64,000 nucleotides of DNA, from NCBI RefSeq assembly GCF_029541745.1, contig NZ_CP089746.1, positions 1,550,001-1,614,000 of the forward strand, given 5' to 3'. The position numbers and the translations under genes were made by a program. This document shows, piece after piece, positions 1 to 9,162 of this stretch (positions within the stretch are counted from its first letter, which is position 1; every line of letters begins with the position of its first letter). The notes below the pieces were generated by a model. That model saw nothing but the letters and a program-made list of their open reading frames with translations, had not been told where the DNA came from and searched no databases. This DNA comes from Streptomyces sp. LX-29 (lineage in GTDB: Bacteria > Actinomycetota > Actinomycetes > Streptomycetales > Streptomycetaceae).

Positions 1-1941
1 CGAGCCGCCCTCGCCGGCGATCAGCCGCTCCGCGATCGCGAACCAGGTGTCACCGAGCGTCTCATCGCCCTCGCGCAGGTCGGCCACGTCGAAGCCGCGG
101 TCGAACACGGCGCGCGCGGCCGCCGGCTCCCCCTGGGCCAGCAGCACCCGCGCCAGCAACCACCGGAAGCGGCCCCGCTCCCGGACGGCCGGCGGCAGTT
201 CCTCCAGCACCGTGCGCGCCTCGTCCGGGCGGCCGGCGGCCAGCAGGGCGGTGACCGCCTCGCGGCCGAGCGCGGCCTCGGCCCCGGGGACGGGCGGCCG
301 CCCGTCCCCGAGCACCGACCGCACCGCGCTCAGCAGCCGGTCAGCCGCCCGCTGGGGGTGCGCCGCGGCGGCGTCGGCGGCGGCCAGGCAGCGCAGCGCC
401 CAGGGCGACGGCGCGTGCCGCAGCGACCGCTCCCAGCTGCGGGCCGCCTGCGCGCGGTCACCGGCGTGCCACTGGGCGACGCCCAGGTGGTACTCGACGG
501 CGGCGTGGGAGGGCGCCGCCTCCAACAGCTCCCGCCAGGGCGGCGCCACCAGGGAGGCCCCGGGGGCCGCGGCCGGATCCCGCCACGGGGGCAGCGAACC
601 GGTGTGCAACAGCGCGCGCCACGGCTCCTGTTCAGGGCCGAGGGTGTCGGCCCCGAACGGGGTGCCGGGCAGCTCGGCGTGGGAGCGTTCGCACTCCAGG
701 GCGCCCCACCCGGAGCCGACCGCGAGCCGCTCCCCGGGCGTGGTGTCGGCGTACGGCCGCCAGGCGGCGTGGGCCGCCGCCACCTCGGCACGGGGCAGGG
801 CCGCCGTGAGCTCCGCCTCGACCGCGTCCCGGGCGGCCCGCCAGTCGCCGCCCTGTACCGCGCCGGGGTCGGCGGCCAGCGGCCCGTACGCCTCCAGCCA
901 GCTGAACTCCTCGCCGGGCTCCAGCGGCACGTGCTCCAGCTGGGTGCGGGCGAGCCCGGCCTGGATCTCGGCGTAGCCTCCGGTGCCCGGCTCGGTGAGC
1001 CAGCGCTGCCAGCGCCGTCCGCCGGGGCCCGTGCCCCACAGGAAGAGCTTGCGGCCGCGCAGCAGCTCGGTGGAGGTCTGCACCAGTCCGCGACCCTCGC
1101 CGTCGAGCGCGGCGATCCAGCGCCGGGCGTCCTCCGGCAGCTCGTAGAAGTAGTCGGCGGCGTGCTCGCCGCGCAGCGGGTAGCTGCGGTCGACGCCGTC
1201 CCACTCCGGTACGGGGACGCGGCGCAGCGCGCGGTCGTAGCCGAAGTGCCAGGCGTCGTCGGCGGGGGCGAGCACCCGGGTGTCGGGCCCCTCGGGCACG
1301 GCGATGTTGGACCACCAGTAGACGGGGGCCGTGTGGTGGTGCGGGTTGCGCACGCGCACGCCCACGTAGAGGAAGTCGGAGTCGTCGGGGAGCCACAGGT
1401 CGACCTGGAAGGGCAGGTCGCGCAGCCGCTCCCACTCCCACAGCCGCAGCATCTCCCCGCCGTCGGGGGCGGCCACGCGGGCCGCGTGCAGCGGGGCGCA
1501 GGAGAGGGTGGTGTGCCCGGTGGCGCCGATGTTCCACTCGATGCCGCCGGAGAACCAGGCGCCGTTGAGCGCGAAGTCGGCCGGCTGGAAGACGGGGTTG
1601 CGGTAGAGGAGTTCGCGGTCGGTGGGCTTGTGGCGTAGGGAGTGGATCCGGCCGCCGAGTCCGGGAAGCACGGTGGCGCGCAGCCTCTCGTTCTCGATCA
1701 CGATCGCGTCGAACTCGGTCTCCGTGCGACGTCGTCCGTAGCCGTCCCGCAGCGGCACCGGCAGCAGCGAACGCAGTGGCTCGTAACCGATCTGTCGGGC
1801 CATCTCGGCGGGGAGCGCGGCGCGCTGCCGGGCGTCGAGCCGGTGCGCCTCGTCGAGCGGGTGCAGGGCGGGCAGCGGGTTGGCGGGCCCGAGCGGGGCG
1901 GCGGGCAGGGTCAGCACGGTACGTCGCACCATCGTGGCCAC
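1..1941 (-). CDS. DUF5107 domain protein with TPR-like C-terminus (3' end outside window)
   Basis: The product opens MATMVRRTVLTLPAAPLGP and contains the DUF5107 core (GGRIHSLRHKPTDRELLYRNPVFQPA, seen around residues 90-115, followed by WFSGGIEWNIG), a galactose-mutarotase-like beta-sandwich family. Downstream come Ala/Leu-rich helical repeats of TPR type (AVEYHLGVAQWHAGDRAQAARSW). In this family the beta-sandwich is thought to handle carbohydrate, but no substrate is established and I infer none. The reading frame is still open at position 1, so the C-terminus is missing from the window. The GTG at 1941 has GAGGAAG about 14 nt upstream; an ATG at 1932 is the alternative start. No partner gene is visible on the left. 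Confidence 0.85.
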   Translation of the reverse strand, partial: MATMVRRTVLTLPAAPLGPANPLPALHPLDEAHRLDARQRAALPAEMARQIGYEPLRSLLPVPLRDGYGRRRTETEFDAIVIENERLRATVLPGLGGRIHSLRHKPTDRELLYRNPVFQPADFALNGAWFSGGIEWNIGATGHTTLSCAPLHAARVAAPDGGEMLRLWEWERLRDLPFQVDLWLPDDSDFLYVGVRVRNPHHHTAPVYWWSNIAVPEGPDTRVLAPADDAWHFGYDRALRRVPVPEWDGVDRSYPLRGEHAADYFYELPEDARRWIAALDGEGRGLVQTSTELLRGRKLFLWGTGPGGRRWQRWLTEPGTGGYAEIQAGLARTQLEHVPLEPGEEFSWLEAYGPLAADPGAVQGGDWRAARDAVEAELTAALPRAEVAAAHAAWRPYADTTPGERLAVGSGWGALECERSHAELPGTPFGADTLGPEQEPWRALLHTGSLPPWRDPAAAPGASLVAPPWRELLEAAPSHAAVEYHLGVAQWHAGDRAQAARSWERSLRHAPSPWALRCLAAADAAAAHPQRAADRLLSAVRSVLGDGRPPVPGAEAALGREAVTALLAAGRPDEARTVLEELPPAVRERGRFRWLLARVLLAQGEPAAARAVFDRGFDVADLREGDETLGDTWFAIAERLIAGEGGS

Positions 1942-2088
1942 AGCGGCGTCACTCGCTTCCTCGCCGGGGCCGCCACGGCTGTGGCGGCCGTCAACGACCA
2001 TGGAACACCGCCGTGGCGCCCCTGAACAGGGCGTCTCCGGGGGGAGTCGAGGGCCGCGCCGCCGGGAGGATCCGGCGGGCGGCGGGGC

Positions 2089-2194
2089 GTGGCCCAGGTG
2101 GGCGGCGGCGTGGCGCCCGGTGGGCGGCGGCGTGGCTCAGGCGGGCGACTGCGTGGCTGAGGCGGTCGGCGGCGTGGCTCAGGCAGGCTCGTCG
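2089..2194. repeat. Five tandem 21-22 bp units at the 3' end of the GNAT gene
   Basis: Units start at 2089, 2110, 2132, 2153 and 2174, each close to GTGGCTCAGGCGGGCGGCGGC. The last unit contains the TGA stop (2179-2181) of the minus-strand acetyltransferase, so the array extends that gene's terminal sequence into the intergenic space. The rest of the 237-bp gap (1942-2088) shows no clear signal. Confidence 0.85.
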
Positions 2195-2733
2195 AGCATC
2201 TCGCGGGTGATGGCCCAGCGCTGGTGGTCTCGCCACGCCCCGTCGATGAAGAGGTACTCCGGCGAGAAGCCCTCCAGTCGGAAGCCGTGCCGCTTCACCA
2301 GCCCGGTCGACGCCGCGTTGTCCGGTTGGATGTTGGCCTCCAGCCGGTGCAGCCCGAGCGGCCCGAAGGCGTGCCGCAGCACCAGTCCGAGCCCCTCGGC
2401 CATATAGCCCCGGCCGGCCGAGGGGACGAAGGCGCCGTAGCCCAGGTAGCCGCTCTGGAACCGCCCGCGCACGATGTTGTTGACGTTGACGAACCCGGTG
2501 ACGGCTCCGGTCTCCTGGTCACAGACCAGGAACCCCTCGCGGTCGGGCTGTTCCAGCTGTCCGATGTAGCCGTCGAAGGCGTCGTCGGTCGTCGGCAGGA
2601 ACAGCCATGGTCGGTGGAACTCGACGCTCTCACGGGCGAGTCGGGTGAACTCCTCCCGGTCGCCGCGCGCTATGGATCGGATGGCCGCACGGGTTCCTGC
2701 GGCGATGTACTCGGCATGCAGGGAGTCAGACAT
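2179..2733 (-). CDS. GNAT family N-acetyltransferase, RimJ/RimL type
   Basis: A 184-residue protein of the ribosomal-protein-alanine acetyltransferase-like branch of GNAT; these transfer acetyl from acetyl-CoA to an amine. Visible marks are the motif A region (YGAFVPSAGRGYMAEGLGLVLRHAF, about residues 98-122, with the Q/RxxGxG/A-like CoA pyrophosphate loop) and motif B (LHRLEANIQPDNAASTGLVKRHGFRLEG, about 128-155). Length is normal for the family. It starts 26 nt after the CoA-transferase stop and may be co-transcribed with it. The substrate cannot be read from sequence. Its stop codon lies in the last copy of a 21-bp tandem repeat. Confidence 0.88.
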   Translation of the reverse strand: MSDSLHAEYIAAGTRAAIRSIARGDREEFTRLARESVEFHRPWLFLPTTDDAFDGYIGQLEQPDREGFLVCDQETGAVTGFVNVNNIVRGRFQSGYLGYGAFVPSAGRGYMAEGLGLVLRHAFGPLGLHRLEANIQPDNAASTGLVKRHGFRLEGFSPEYLFIDGAWRDHQRWAITREMLDEPA

Positions 2734-2759
2734 CGGACAATCTTAGGAAGTCGCGGCGC

Positions 2760-4343
2760 TCAGCTCCAGGTCGCGGGGGCGGTGCCCCAACGGAGGGAGG
2801 GGTGCGCCCAGCGCGTGGGGCCCCCGTCGAAGTCCACCGGGGAGAGCGCGTGGCGCAGTCGCCCCAACTCCCCGTCGGCTTCGGCGAGCCAGCGTCCGGC
2901 GCCGCCGGAACCCGGGGCCTCCGGGGTGCCGGGAGCCGGGGCCTCCGGGGTGACGCCGTGGCCAGAGGCGCCCCGGGGCTCGTCGGTGTCCCGCGCCGGG
3001 GGCCGGGGGCGGGGGTCGGCCGGGATGCCGTGCAGCAGCCAGCCGGCGGTCTGCGCGAGCGCGAGCCGGGCCAACCAGGTGCCCCCGGTGACGAGTTGCT
3101 CGGTGACGGCGCGCAGCACCGCGGCGGCCAGCAGATAGCCGGTGCCGTGGTCCAGGACCTGAGCGGGGAGCGCGCCGGGGCGATCCTCGGACGCGTCGGC
3201 GGCCGCCTCCCGCGTGGCGATGCCGGTCGCGGCCTGCACCAGGCTGTCGAAGCCACGTCGCCCGCCCCAGGGTCCGTAGCCACCCCAGGCGCTCAACTGC
3301 CCGATGACCAGGCCGGGGCGGCGCTCCGCGAGGGCGTCGGGGGCCAGCCCGTACCGGTCCAGGGCGCCGGGCCGGTAGCCGGTGACCACGACGTCCGCGG
3401 TCGCCAGCAGGTCCTCGAACGCGGCCCGGTCGGCGCGGCGGCCGAGGTCCAGCACGGTGGAGCGCTTACCGAAGCCGGTGTCGGCGTGGACGTCGGGGGC
3501 CTCCGGCAGCCGCGGCGCGTCCACCCGCAGCACGTCCGCGCCGAGCAGGGCGAGCGTGCGGGTCGCCACCGGCCCCGCGAGCACCCGGGTCAGATCGAGC
3601 ACCCGCAGGCCGGCCGCGGGCAGCCGGGGCCGGGGCGCCCCGGCGGGCGGCCCCGTCCGAGGCGCCCCGGCGGGCGGCCGCGTCCGAGACGCTCCGGCGC
3701 GCCGGTCGCCCCGCTCCCCCAGCCGTGGGGCGGGCGCGTCCCCGATCCGCTCCAGGGTCAGCACCGGGTGCCGGGCCACCGCCGCCCCCTGTGGATGGGC
3801 CGCCCACTGCTCCGGCGACCGTACGGCGACGGCGAGCCCGCCCGCCGCGTACACCGTCCGCTCCACCTCGCGGGCGGCTCGCCCGGCCAGGTCGGCGGCG
3901 ACCCGCTCGACGAGGGCCGCGCCGCCCGCTCCCCCGTGGTCGGTCACACCCAGCGCGGCGAGCAGTCGCGCCCGGTGGTGCGGGTAGTTGGCGTGCGTGC
4001 GCACCCAGCCGTCCGCGGTGCGCCAGTAGCGGGACAGCGGGGCGAAGACGGTCGGCGCGCGGCCCTCGATCAGCAGCAGTCGTTCGCTGGCGAACGCGGT
4101 CGCCACCGCCGCGTCGTCCACCCGTACGCCGGGCACCGCGGCGCCCGGGCCCGCGCGGCGGGCCGCCAGTTCGGCGGCGGCCAGCGCGCAGACCGCGACC
4201 GTGGACCTGGCCAGTTCCCGCGCCGGCAGCCTGGCCGGGAGCGTTCCGGCCGGGCCGCCGTAGTCGATCCGGTCCAGCAGCGCGGGGTCGCCGCCGAGCG
4301 CCGCCCAGGCCCGCGCCGTACCGTGCGTGGATCGCTTCACCAT
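2760..4343 (-). CDS. CoA-transferase family III (CaiB/BaiF) protein
   Basis: A 527-residue member of the class III CoA-transferases, which move CoA between carboxylic acids through an aspartyl-CoA intermediate. The C-terminal half has the family core: GLRVLDLTRVLAGPVATRTLALLGADVLRV, then TVLDLGRRADRAAFEDLLATADVVVTGYRPGAL and GPWGGRRGFDSLVQAATGIA. The N-terminal ~200 residues look like a diverged duplicate with a low-complexity linker (PPAGAPRTGPPAGAPRPR, about residues 225-245), giving a two-domain arrangement as in some racemase-like members. No Shine-Dalgarno lies before the ATG at 4343; CACACT six bases upstream suggests a leaderless transcript. The substrate is unknown. Confidence 0.85.
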   Translation of the reverse strand: MVKRSTHGTARAWAALGGDPALLDRIDYGGPAGTLPARLPARELARSTVAVCALAAAELAARRAGPGAAVPGVRVDDAAVATAFASERLLLIEGRAPTVFAPLSRYWRTADGWVRTHANYPHHRARLLAALGVTDHGGAGGAALVERVAADLAGRAAREVERTVYAAGGLAVAVRSPEQWAAHPQGAAVARHPVLTLERIGDAPAPRLGERGDRRAGASRTRPPAGAPRTGPPAGAPRPRLPAAGLRVLDLTRVLAGPVATRTLALLGADVLRVDAPRLPEAPDVHADTGFGKRSTVLDLGRRADRAAFEDLLATADVVVTGYRPGALDRYGLAPDALAERRPGLVIGQLSAWGGYGPWGGRRGFDSLVQAATGIATREAAADASEDRPGALPAQVLDHGTGYLLAAAVLRAVTEQLVTGGTWLARLALAQTAGWLLHGIPADPRPRPPARDTDEPRGASGHGVTPEAPAPGTPEAPGSGGAGRWLAEADGELGRLRHALSPVDFDGGPTRWAHPSLRWGTAPATWS

Positions 4344-4473
4344 GCACGCAGTGTGCCAGCGCGGCCCGGCGGCCGCCGGGTGTCCGCGCCGTCGCCCCGA
4401 GATCAGGCAGGCACCCCCGGCGTCGGGGAGGCGACCGGTCCGTCACGGCGCCGCCGGCGGCCCGCGACCGACC

Positions 4474-4716
4474 TCAGTGGCGGCGGAAGAGCAGGGCGCC
4501 GCAGAGCGCACCGACCACGCCCATGCCCAGCAGCGCCAGCCACAACGGCATGGTCACCTCCCAGAACAGCAGCCGGATCCCCACCTGCTGCATGTTCTCG
4601 AAGATGAAGATCAGCGCGAGCACGAAGAGGATGAGGCCGGCGACACGGCCGGGTGTCGACACCAGCTCCCGCATGCCGCCCCGGAAGCCGCTGTGCTTGC
4701 CTCTGGCCGCGCTCAT
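4474..4716 (-). CDS. Small LapA/DUF1049-like membrane protein
   Basis: An 80-residue protein with two membrane segments, AGLILFVLALIFIFENMQQV (about 26-45) and PLWLALLGMGVVGALCGALL (about 57-76). The first segment ends in FENMQQVGIRLLFWEV, the hallmark of the LapA (DUF1049) family, whose members help assemble envelope lipopolysaccharide in Gram-negatives but have no clear role in actinobacteria. GAAGG sits about 6 nt before the ATG. It lies between the CoA-transferase (130 nt downstream) and the phosphopantetheinyl transferase (71 nt upstream), all on the minus strand. Confidence 0.82.
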   Translation of the reverse strand: MSAARGKHSGFRGGMRELVSTPGRVAGLILFVLALIFIFENMQQVGIRLLFWEVTMPLWLALLGMGVVGALCGALLFRRH

Positions 4717-4787
4717 GGCTTGCCTTCGCTCGCGCTCATGCGTCCAGCATCATCGGCGGCCGGCCCGGCGCATCCCCACGCGGCGGG

Positions 4788-5510
4788 CTACTGGTCCGTT
4801 CGGGTGGCCTCCAGGACCGCCCAGGCCGCCGCGTACCCCGAGCGGACGTGGTCCACCGGGATGTCCGCGAGCGACCAGGAGCCGACCGGCACCGTCGCCA
4901 CACCGGTGCTCACGTAGTCCGTCGCCGGGTCACGCGAGAGTCCGGTGCCCAGGCCCTTGAGGTACGCCTCCTTGCGGGTCCAGCAGCGGGCGAACGCGGC
5001 CGGCCGCTCGGCCGGCGGCAGCACGGCCAACTCGGTGCGCTCCCGGGGGTGCAGGCTCGGCGCGATCTGGTCCACGACCTCCACCGACTGCACCCGCTCC
5101 ACGTCCACCCCGATCGGCGTGCCCGCGAAGGCGAAGAGCACCAGGTCGGCGGCGTGCGACATGTTGAAGTGCAGCGCGCCGCCGCGGACCGCCGGGCGGC
5201 CGTGCGGCTCGCCGCAGCCGGGGCAGGGCTCCCGGATGAACGGCACCTCCGAGGGCTCCAGGTCGAGGTAGGCACCCAGCAGCCGGCGCAGTCCGACGTG
5301 GGCCGCGGTGTACCGCTCCCGGTCCTCGTCCCGCAGGAACGCGGCGACCCGCTCGCGCTCCTGGGCGTCGAGGATCTTCTCGGCCACATAGCCCTCCAGC
5401 TCGGAGGTGTACTCCGAGACGCTGAGCAGCCAGGTCTGCGGACCGCCCTGCCAGCGGCCGACCAGGGCGGCCGGCGGCTCGTCGCGCCCCAGGACGCGCG
5501 GCGCCGTCAT
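4788..5510 (-). CDS. 4'-phosphopantetheinyl transferase, Sfp type
   Basis: This 240-residue enzyme would transfer the 4'-phosphopantetheine arm from CoA to a conserved serine of carrier proteins, activating fatty-acid, polyketide or peptide synthases. The family signatures are GVDVERV (Mg/CoA-binding GxDxE) near residue 135 and WTRKEAYLKGLGTGLS (WxxKEAxxK) near residue 185; HFNMSHAADLVLFAF precedes them. I prefer the ATG at 5510 because GGAG lies 7 nt upstream and the protein then has normal family length; a frame open to 5633 would add a basic, non-conserved leader. No synthase genes are next to it, so it is probably a genome-wide Sfp-type activator. The 5511-5778 gap shows no clear feature. 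Confidence 0.92.
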   Translation of the reverse strand: MTAPRVLGRDEPPAALVGRWQGGPQTWLLSVSEYTSELEGYVAEKILDAQERERVAAFLRDEDRERYTAAHVGLRRLLGAYLDLEPSEVPFIREPCPGCGEPHGRPAVRGGALHFNMSHAADLVLFAFAGTPIGVDVERVQSVEVVDQIAPSLHPRERTELAVLPPAERPAAFARCWTRKEAYLKGLGTGLSRDPATDYVSTGVATVPVGSWSLADIPVDHVRSGYAAAWAVLEATRTDQ

Positions 5511-5778
5511 GCCCGCGCTCCGCCGTCTGGCAGTTGCGCGCGGTCCGCCGCACGCCCTGCCGCGGCGTCCGGCGCCACGGCGTTCCTTACTTCGGTCATC
5601 GGGCGGTCTCCCCCACTGAGTCGGCAACGACATGGCCGGCGACGACGTCGCCGTCGATCACGCTACCGGTGCCCCGCCGCCACACGGCGACGGGGCCGGT
5701 CCGATCGGCGGGTCGGCCACGGCCGGACCAACCGAACGGCGGCGCGGGGGCGTTCGGGCGGTGGCGCGATCCGGTCCC

Positions 5779-7806
5779 CTACGTGGTGAACTCCAGGACG
5801 GATATGTCGGTGCGGGTGACGCCGAAGGTCTGCGTGTACAGCGACAGTTCGGCCTCCAGGGCCCGGACCAGGGTGGCGGCACGGCGGAAGCCGTGGCCCT
5901 CGCCCTCGAAGGTCAGATACGCGTGCGGGACGCCCCGACCGGCTGTCTCGGCCAGGAAGCGCTCGCACTGGGCCGGCGGGCAGATCGGGTCCTCCAACCC
6001 CTGGAGCAGCAGGAACGGCGCGCTGACGCGCCCCGCGTGGGTCAGCGGGGCCCGTTCGCGATAGCGCTCGGGGACTTCCTCCTCGGGGCCGATGAGGGTG
6101 TGCAGATAGCGCGACTCGAAGTCGTGCGTGCCGCCGTCCGCCCAGCCGACGAGGTCGAGCACCGGGTAGCTCACCGTGCCGCAGGCGTACAGCTCGGTGG
6201 TGGCGAGGGAGGCGGCCGCCGTCCAACCGCCGGCGCTGCCGCCGCGGATCGCCAGCCGGGAGGGGTCGGCCGTGCCCTCCTCGGCGAGCGCCCGGGCGAC
6301 GGCGGCACAGTCCTCGACGTCCACCTCGCCCCAGCGCTCCCGCAGCCGCTCCCGGTAGGCGCGGCCGTACCCCGTCGACCCGCCGTAGTTGACGTCGGCG
6401 ACGCCGATGCCGCGCGAGGTGAAGTAGGCGATCTCCAGATCGAGGACGAGCGGGGACCGGGAGGTCGGTCCACCGTGCGCCCAGACGACGAACGGCGGAG
6501 GGCCGCCGTCGGGCGCGCCGTGGTCGGGGCTGTGCGGCGGGTAGATGTGGGCGTGCACCTCCCGGCCGTCGACGCCGGTGAACGTGCGGATCCGCGGCTC
6601 CGGGTAGTAGGCCGGGTCGACGGGGTCGACATGCGCGGCGCCGATCACCCGCGCCCGCCCGGTGCGGGTGTCCAGCTCCACCACCTCGTAGCCGCTGCGT
6701 GGACTCGCGGCGACGCCGAGGACGCGGGTGCCGGCCGCCGCCAGCGTGGCCCTGTACTCGGTCCACGGGCCGGGGGCGTCCACCAACTCGCCGGTCTCCG
6801 GGTCGAGGACGCCCAGAGCGGCCGGTCCCCGGCCGTGGATGACGGCGATCAGCCCGCTCTCCAGCGGCAGGAACCAGCGCAGGCCCAACGCCCACAGCGG
6901 CCCGCCGAAGTCCTCCTCCCGCGGGCACAGCGGGGTGCCGGACACGGCCCCGGAGCCGGTGCCGGGTCCGGCACCGGGGGCCGCATCGGGGTCGATCCGG
7001 CGCAGGTTCCACCAGCCGGAGACGTCCGAGACGTACAGCAGCATGCCGTCCGCGGCCCATTCGACCTGGGCCACCGCCTCGCCCGCGCCGCCCAGCAGCC
7101 GCCGCTCACCGGTGAAGGCGCCGTCGTCCGCGACCTCGGCGAGGATCACCTCCGTGCCGTCCCAGGGCATCCTCGGGTGGTCCCAGGCCAGCCAGGCCGC
7201 GCGCCGCCCGTCCGGGGAGAGCCGGGGCCCGGTGACGAACCGGTGGGCGCCGCCGGACAGTTCGCGCAGCGCGCCGCGGTCCTCGGCGGCGGAGCCGTCC
7301 AGCGGAACGGCGGCGATCACCCGTCGCACCTCGGTGGGGGCCGCGCCGGTGAACTCCTCCAGCACGCCCCACACCTCGCCCCGGTCGGCGTCGATCCGCA
7401 GATCGGCCCAGCGCAGCCCGCCGCCGACCGGGGAGACCGGGGTCAGCGGCCGGGGCGCGGCGGCACCGTCCGGCTCGTAGGCGTACAGCCGCTGGTCGTC
7501 GAAGTGGGCGAACACGATCAGTGGGCCGCCGGCCGGTCGCGCGAGGCCCGCCCACGGGGCGCCCCCGTACTCGATGACCCTGCTGCGCGCGTTCCACGGC
7601 GCGGGCAGGGCCGCCGCCTCGGTGCCGTCGGCCCGCAGCCGCACCAGGGTGCGCCGGCCGCCCTCCTCCGGGCGGGGCGCGGTCCACCAGACCTCGTCGC
7701 CGACCGTGCCCACGTACTCCGGTCGCCCGTCGAGCGACGCGGCCAGCGCGGCGTCGATCGGCGAGCCCCAGGCTCCGTACGGCGCCGTGGACACTGTTGT
7801 CTTCAC
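5779..7806 (-). CDS. S9 family serine peptidase (prolyl oligopeptidase-like)
   Basis: A 675-residue cytoplasmic peptidase with an N-terminal beta-propeller (about 1-420) and a C-terminal alpha/beta-hydrolase domain. The catalytic triad can be read: Ser in RGGSAGGWTAA, Asp in LEDPICPP and His in GEGHGFRRA. The family (dipeptidyl/acylaminoacyl peptidases) cleaves short peptides. The start is GTG at 7806, six nt after the stop of the M20 peptidase gene, so it is the last gene of an M55-M20-S9 operon. No signal peptide is seen, which fits processing of imported peptides. Confidence 0.92.
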   Translation of the reverse strand: MKTTVSTAPYGAWGSPIDAALAASLDGRPEYVGTVGDEVWWTAPRPEEGGRRTLVRLRADGTEAAALPAPWNARSRVIEYGGAPWAGLARPAGGPLIVFAHFDDQRLYAYEPDGAAAPRPLTPVSPVGGGLRWADLRIDADRGEVWGVLEEFTGAAPTEVRRVIAAVPLDGSAAEDRGALRELSGGAHRFVTGPRLSPDGRRAAWLAWDHPRMPWDGTEVILAEVADDGAFTGERRLLGGAGEAVAQVEWAADGMLLYVSDVSGWWNLRRIDPDAAPGAGPGTGSGAVSGTPLCPREEDFGGPLWALGLRWFLPLESGLIAVIHGRGPAALGVLDPETGELVDAPGPWTEYRATLAAAGTRVLGVAASPRSGYEVVELDTRTGRARVIGAAHVDPVDPAYYPEPRIRTFTGVDGREVHAHIYPPHSPDHGAPDGGPPPFVVWAHGGPTSRSPLVLDLEIAYFTSRGIGVADVNYGGSTGYGRAYRERLRERWGEVDVEDCAAVARALAEEGTADPSRLAIRGGSAGGWTAAASLATTELYACGTVSYPVLDLVGWADGGTHDFESRYLHTLIGPEEEVPERYRERAPLTHAGRVSAPFLLLQGLEDPICPPAQCERFLAETAGRGVPHAYLTFEGEGHGFRRAATLVRALEAELSLYTQTFGVTRTDISVLEFTT

Positions 7807-7812
7807 CTGTGG

Positions 7813-9162
7813 TCACGCCTCCTGAAGGAAGTGGTCGAGTACGCGGACGCCGAAGTGCAGGGCCTCGACGGGCACGCGCTCGTCCACACCGTGGAAGAGC
7901 GCCTTGTAGTCGAAGCCTTCGGGGAGCCTGAGCGGCGAGAAGCCGTAGCCGACGACGCCGAGCCGGGAGAACTGCTTGGCGTCGGTGCCGCCCGTCAGGC
8001 AGTACGGCACCACGGAGCCCTCCGGGTCGAACCGCTCGACGGCCGCGCGCATCGCCGTGTACGTCGGCGCGCCGGGTCCCACCGGCGCCTCCAGCGCCAC
8101 CTCACGGTGGTGGAACTCCCAGTCGACGTCGGGGCCGGTGAGCCGGTCCAGGGCGGTGCGGAACTCCTCGTCGCCGCCGGGCAGGACGCGGCCGTCGACA
8201 TAGGCGGTGGCGCTCCCCGGAATGACATTGATCTTGTAGCCGGCCTCCAGCACCGTCGGGTTGGCGCTGTTGCGCACGGTCGGCCCCACCAGCGCGGCGG
8301 CCCGCCCCAGCTTGGTCAGCAGCTCGTCCACGTCGACGTCGGGGGCCTCCGGATCGACGGCGATGCCCTGGAGCGCGGCCAGTTCGGTCAGGCAGGCGCG
8401 GACGGTCGGGGTCAGCCGGACCGGCCAGCGGTACTCACCGATCCGCGCGACGGCGGCCGCCAGCCGGCTCACGGCGTTGGCCCGGTTGGTCAGGGAGCCG
8501 TGGCCGGCGGTGCCGCGCGCGGTGAGGCGCACCCAGGCGGTGCCGCGCTCACCGGCCCCGATGGGATAGATCCGCTGCCGCGGCCCGGCGTGGAAGGTGT
8601 AGGCACCGGACTCGCCGATGCCCTCGGTGCAGCCCTCGAAGAGCCCGGCGTGCTCGTCCACCAGGAAGGCGGCGCCGGCCGAGCCGTTGTCCTCCTCATC
8701 GGCGGTGAAGGCGAGGACGATGTCCCGGCGCGGCCGCACCCCGGCACGCGCCCAGGCCCGGACCACCGCGAGCACCATCGCGTCCGTGTTCTTCATGTCG
8801 ACGGCGCCCCGGCCCCAGACGACGCCGTCGCGCACCTCGCCGGAGAAGGGGTGCACGGACCAGTCCGCTGGCTCGGCGGGCACCACGTCCAGATGGCCGT
8901 GGACCAGCAGCGCGGGCGCGCTCGGGTCTCGGCCCTCGATGCGCGCCACCACATTGGTGCGCCCCGGCACCCGCTCCAGCAGGGTGGGTGCGATATCGGC
9001 CTCGCCGAGCCGCTCGGCGACGTATTCGGCGGCGGGACGCTCCCGGCAGTCCCCGCCACCCCGGTTGGTGGTGTCGATCCGGATCAGCTCGGAGGTGAAC
9101 CGCACCACTTCCTCCAGCGCCTGCGCGTCGATCGCCTCCGCGCGGCCGGTCTGCTCAGCCAT
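7813..9162 (-). CDS. M20/M25/M40 family metallopeptidase
   Basis: This 449-residue protein is a di-zinc aminoacylase/carboxypeptidase of the M20 clan. Metal and catalytic motifs are in place: HGHLDVVP (first His and Asp), GRGAVDMKN (bridging Asp), TADEEDNGSAGA (catalytic Glu pair) and a C-terminal GTDAKQFSRLG (terminal metal His replaced by the usual GGTDA context; final His at LFHGVDERV). Such enzymes hydrolyse N-acyl amino acids or dipeptides. The ATG at 9162 overlaps the end of the M55 gene by 8 nt, indicating translational coupling. It is the middle gene of the peptidase operon. Confidence 0.92.
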   Translation of the reverse strand: MAEQTGRAEAIDAQALEEVVRFTSELIRIDTTNRGGGDCRERPAAEYVAERLGEADIAPTLLERVPGRTNVVARIEGRDPSAPALLVHGHLDVVPAEPADWSVHPFSGEVRDGVVWGRGAVDMKNTDAMVLAVVRAWARAGVRPRRDIVLAFTADEEDNGSAGAAFLVDEHAGLFEGCTEGIGESGAYTFHAGPRQRIYPIGAGERGTAWVRLTARGTAGHGSLTNRANAVSRLAAAVARIGEYRWPVRLTPTVRACLTELAALQGIAVDPEAPDVDVDELLTKLGRAAALVGPTVRNSANPTVLEAGYKINVIPGSATAYVDGRVLPGGDEEFRTALDRLTGPDVDWEFHHREVALEAPVGPGAPTYTAMRAAVERFDPEGSVVPYCLTGGTDAKQFSRLGVVGYGFSPLRLPEGFDYKALFHGVDERVPVEALHFGVRVLDHFLQEA

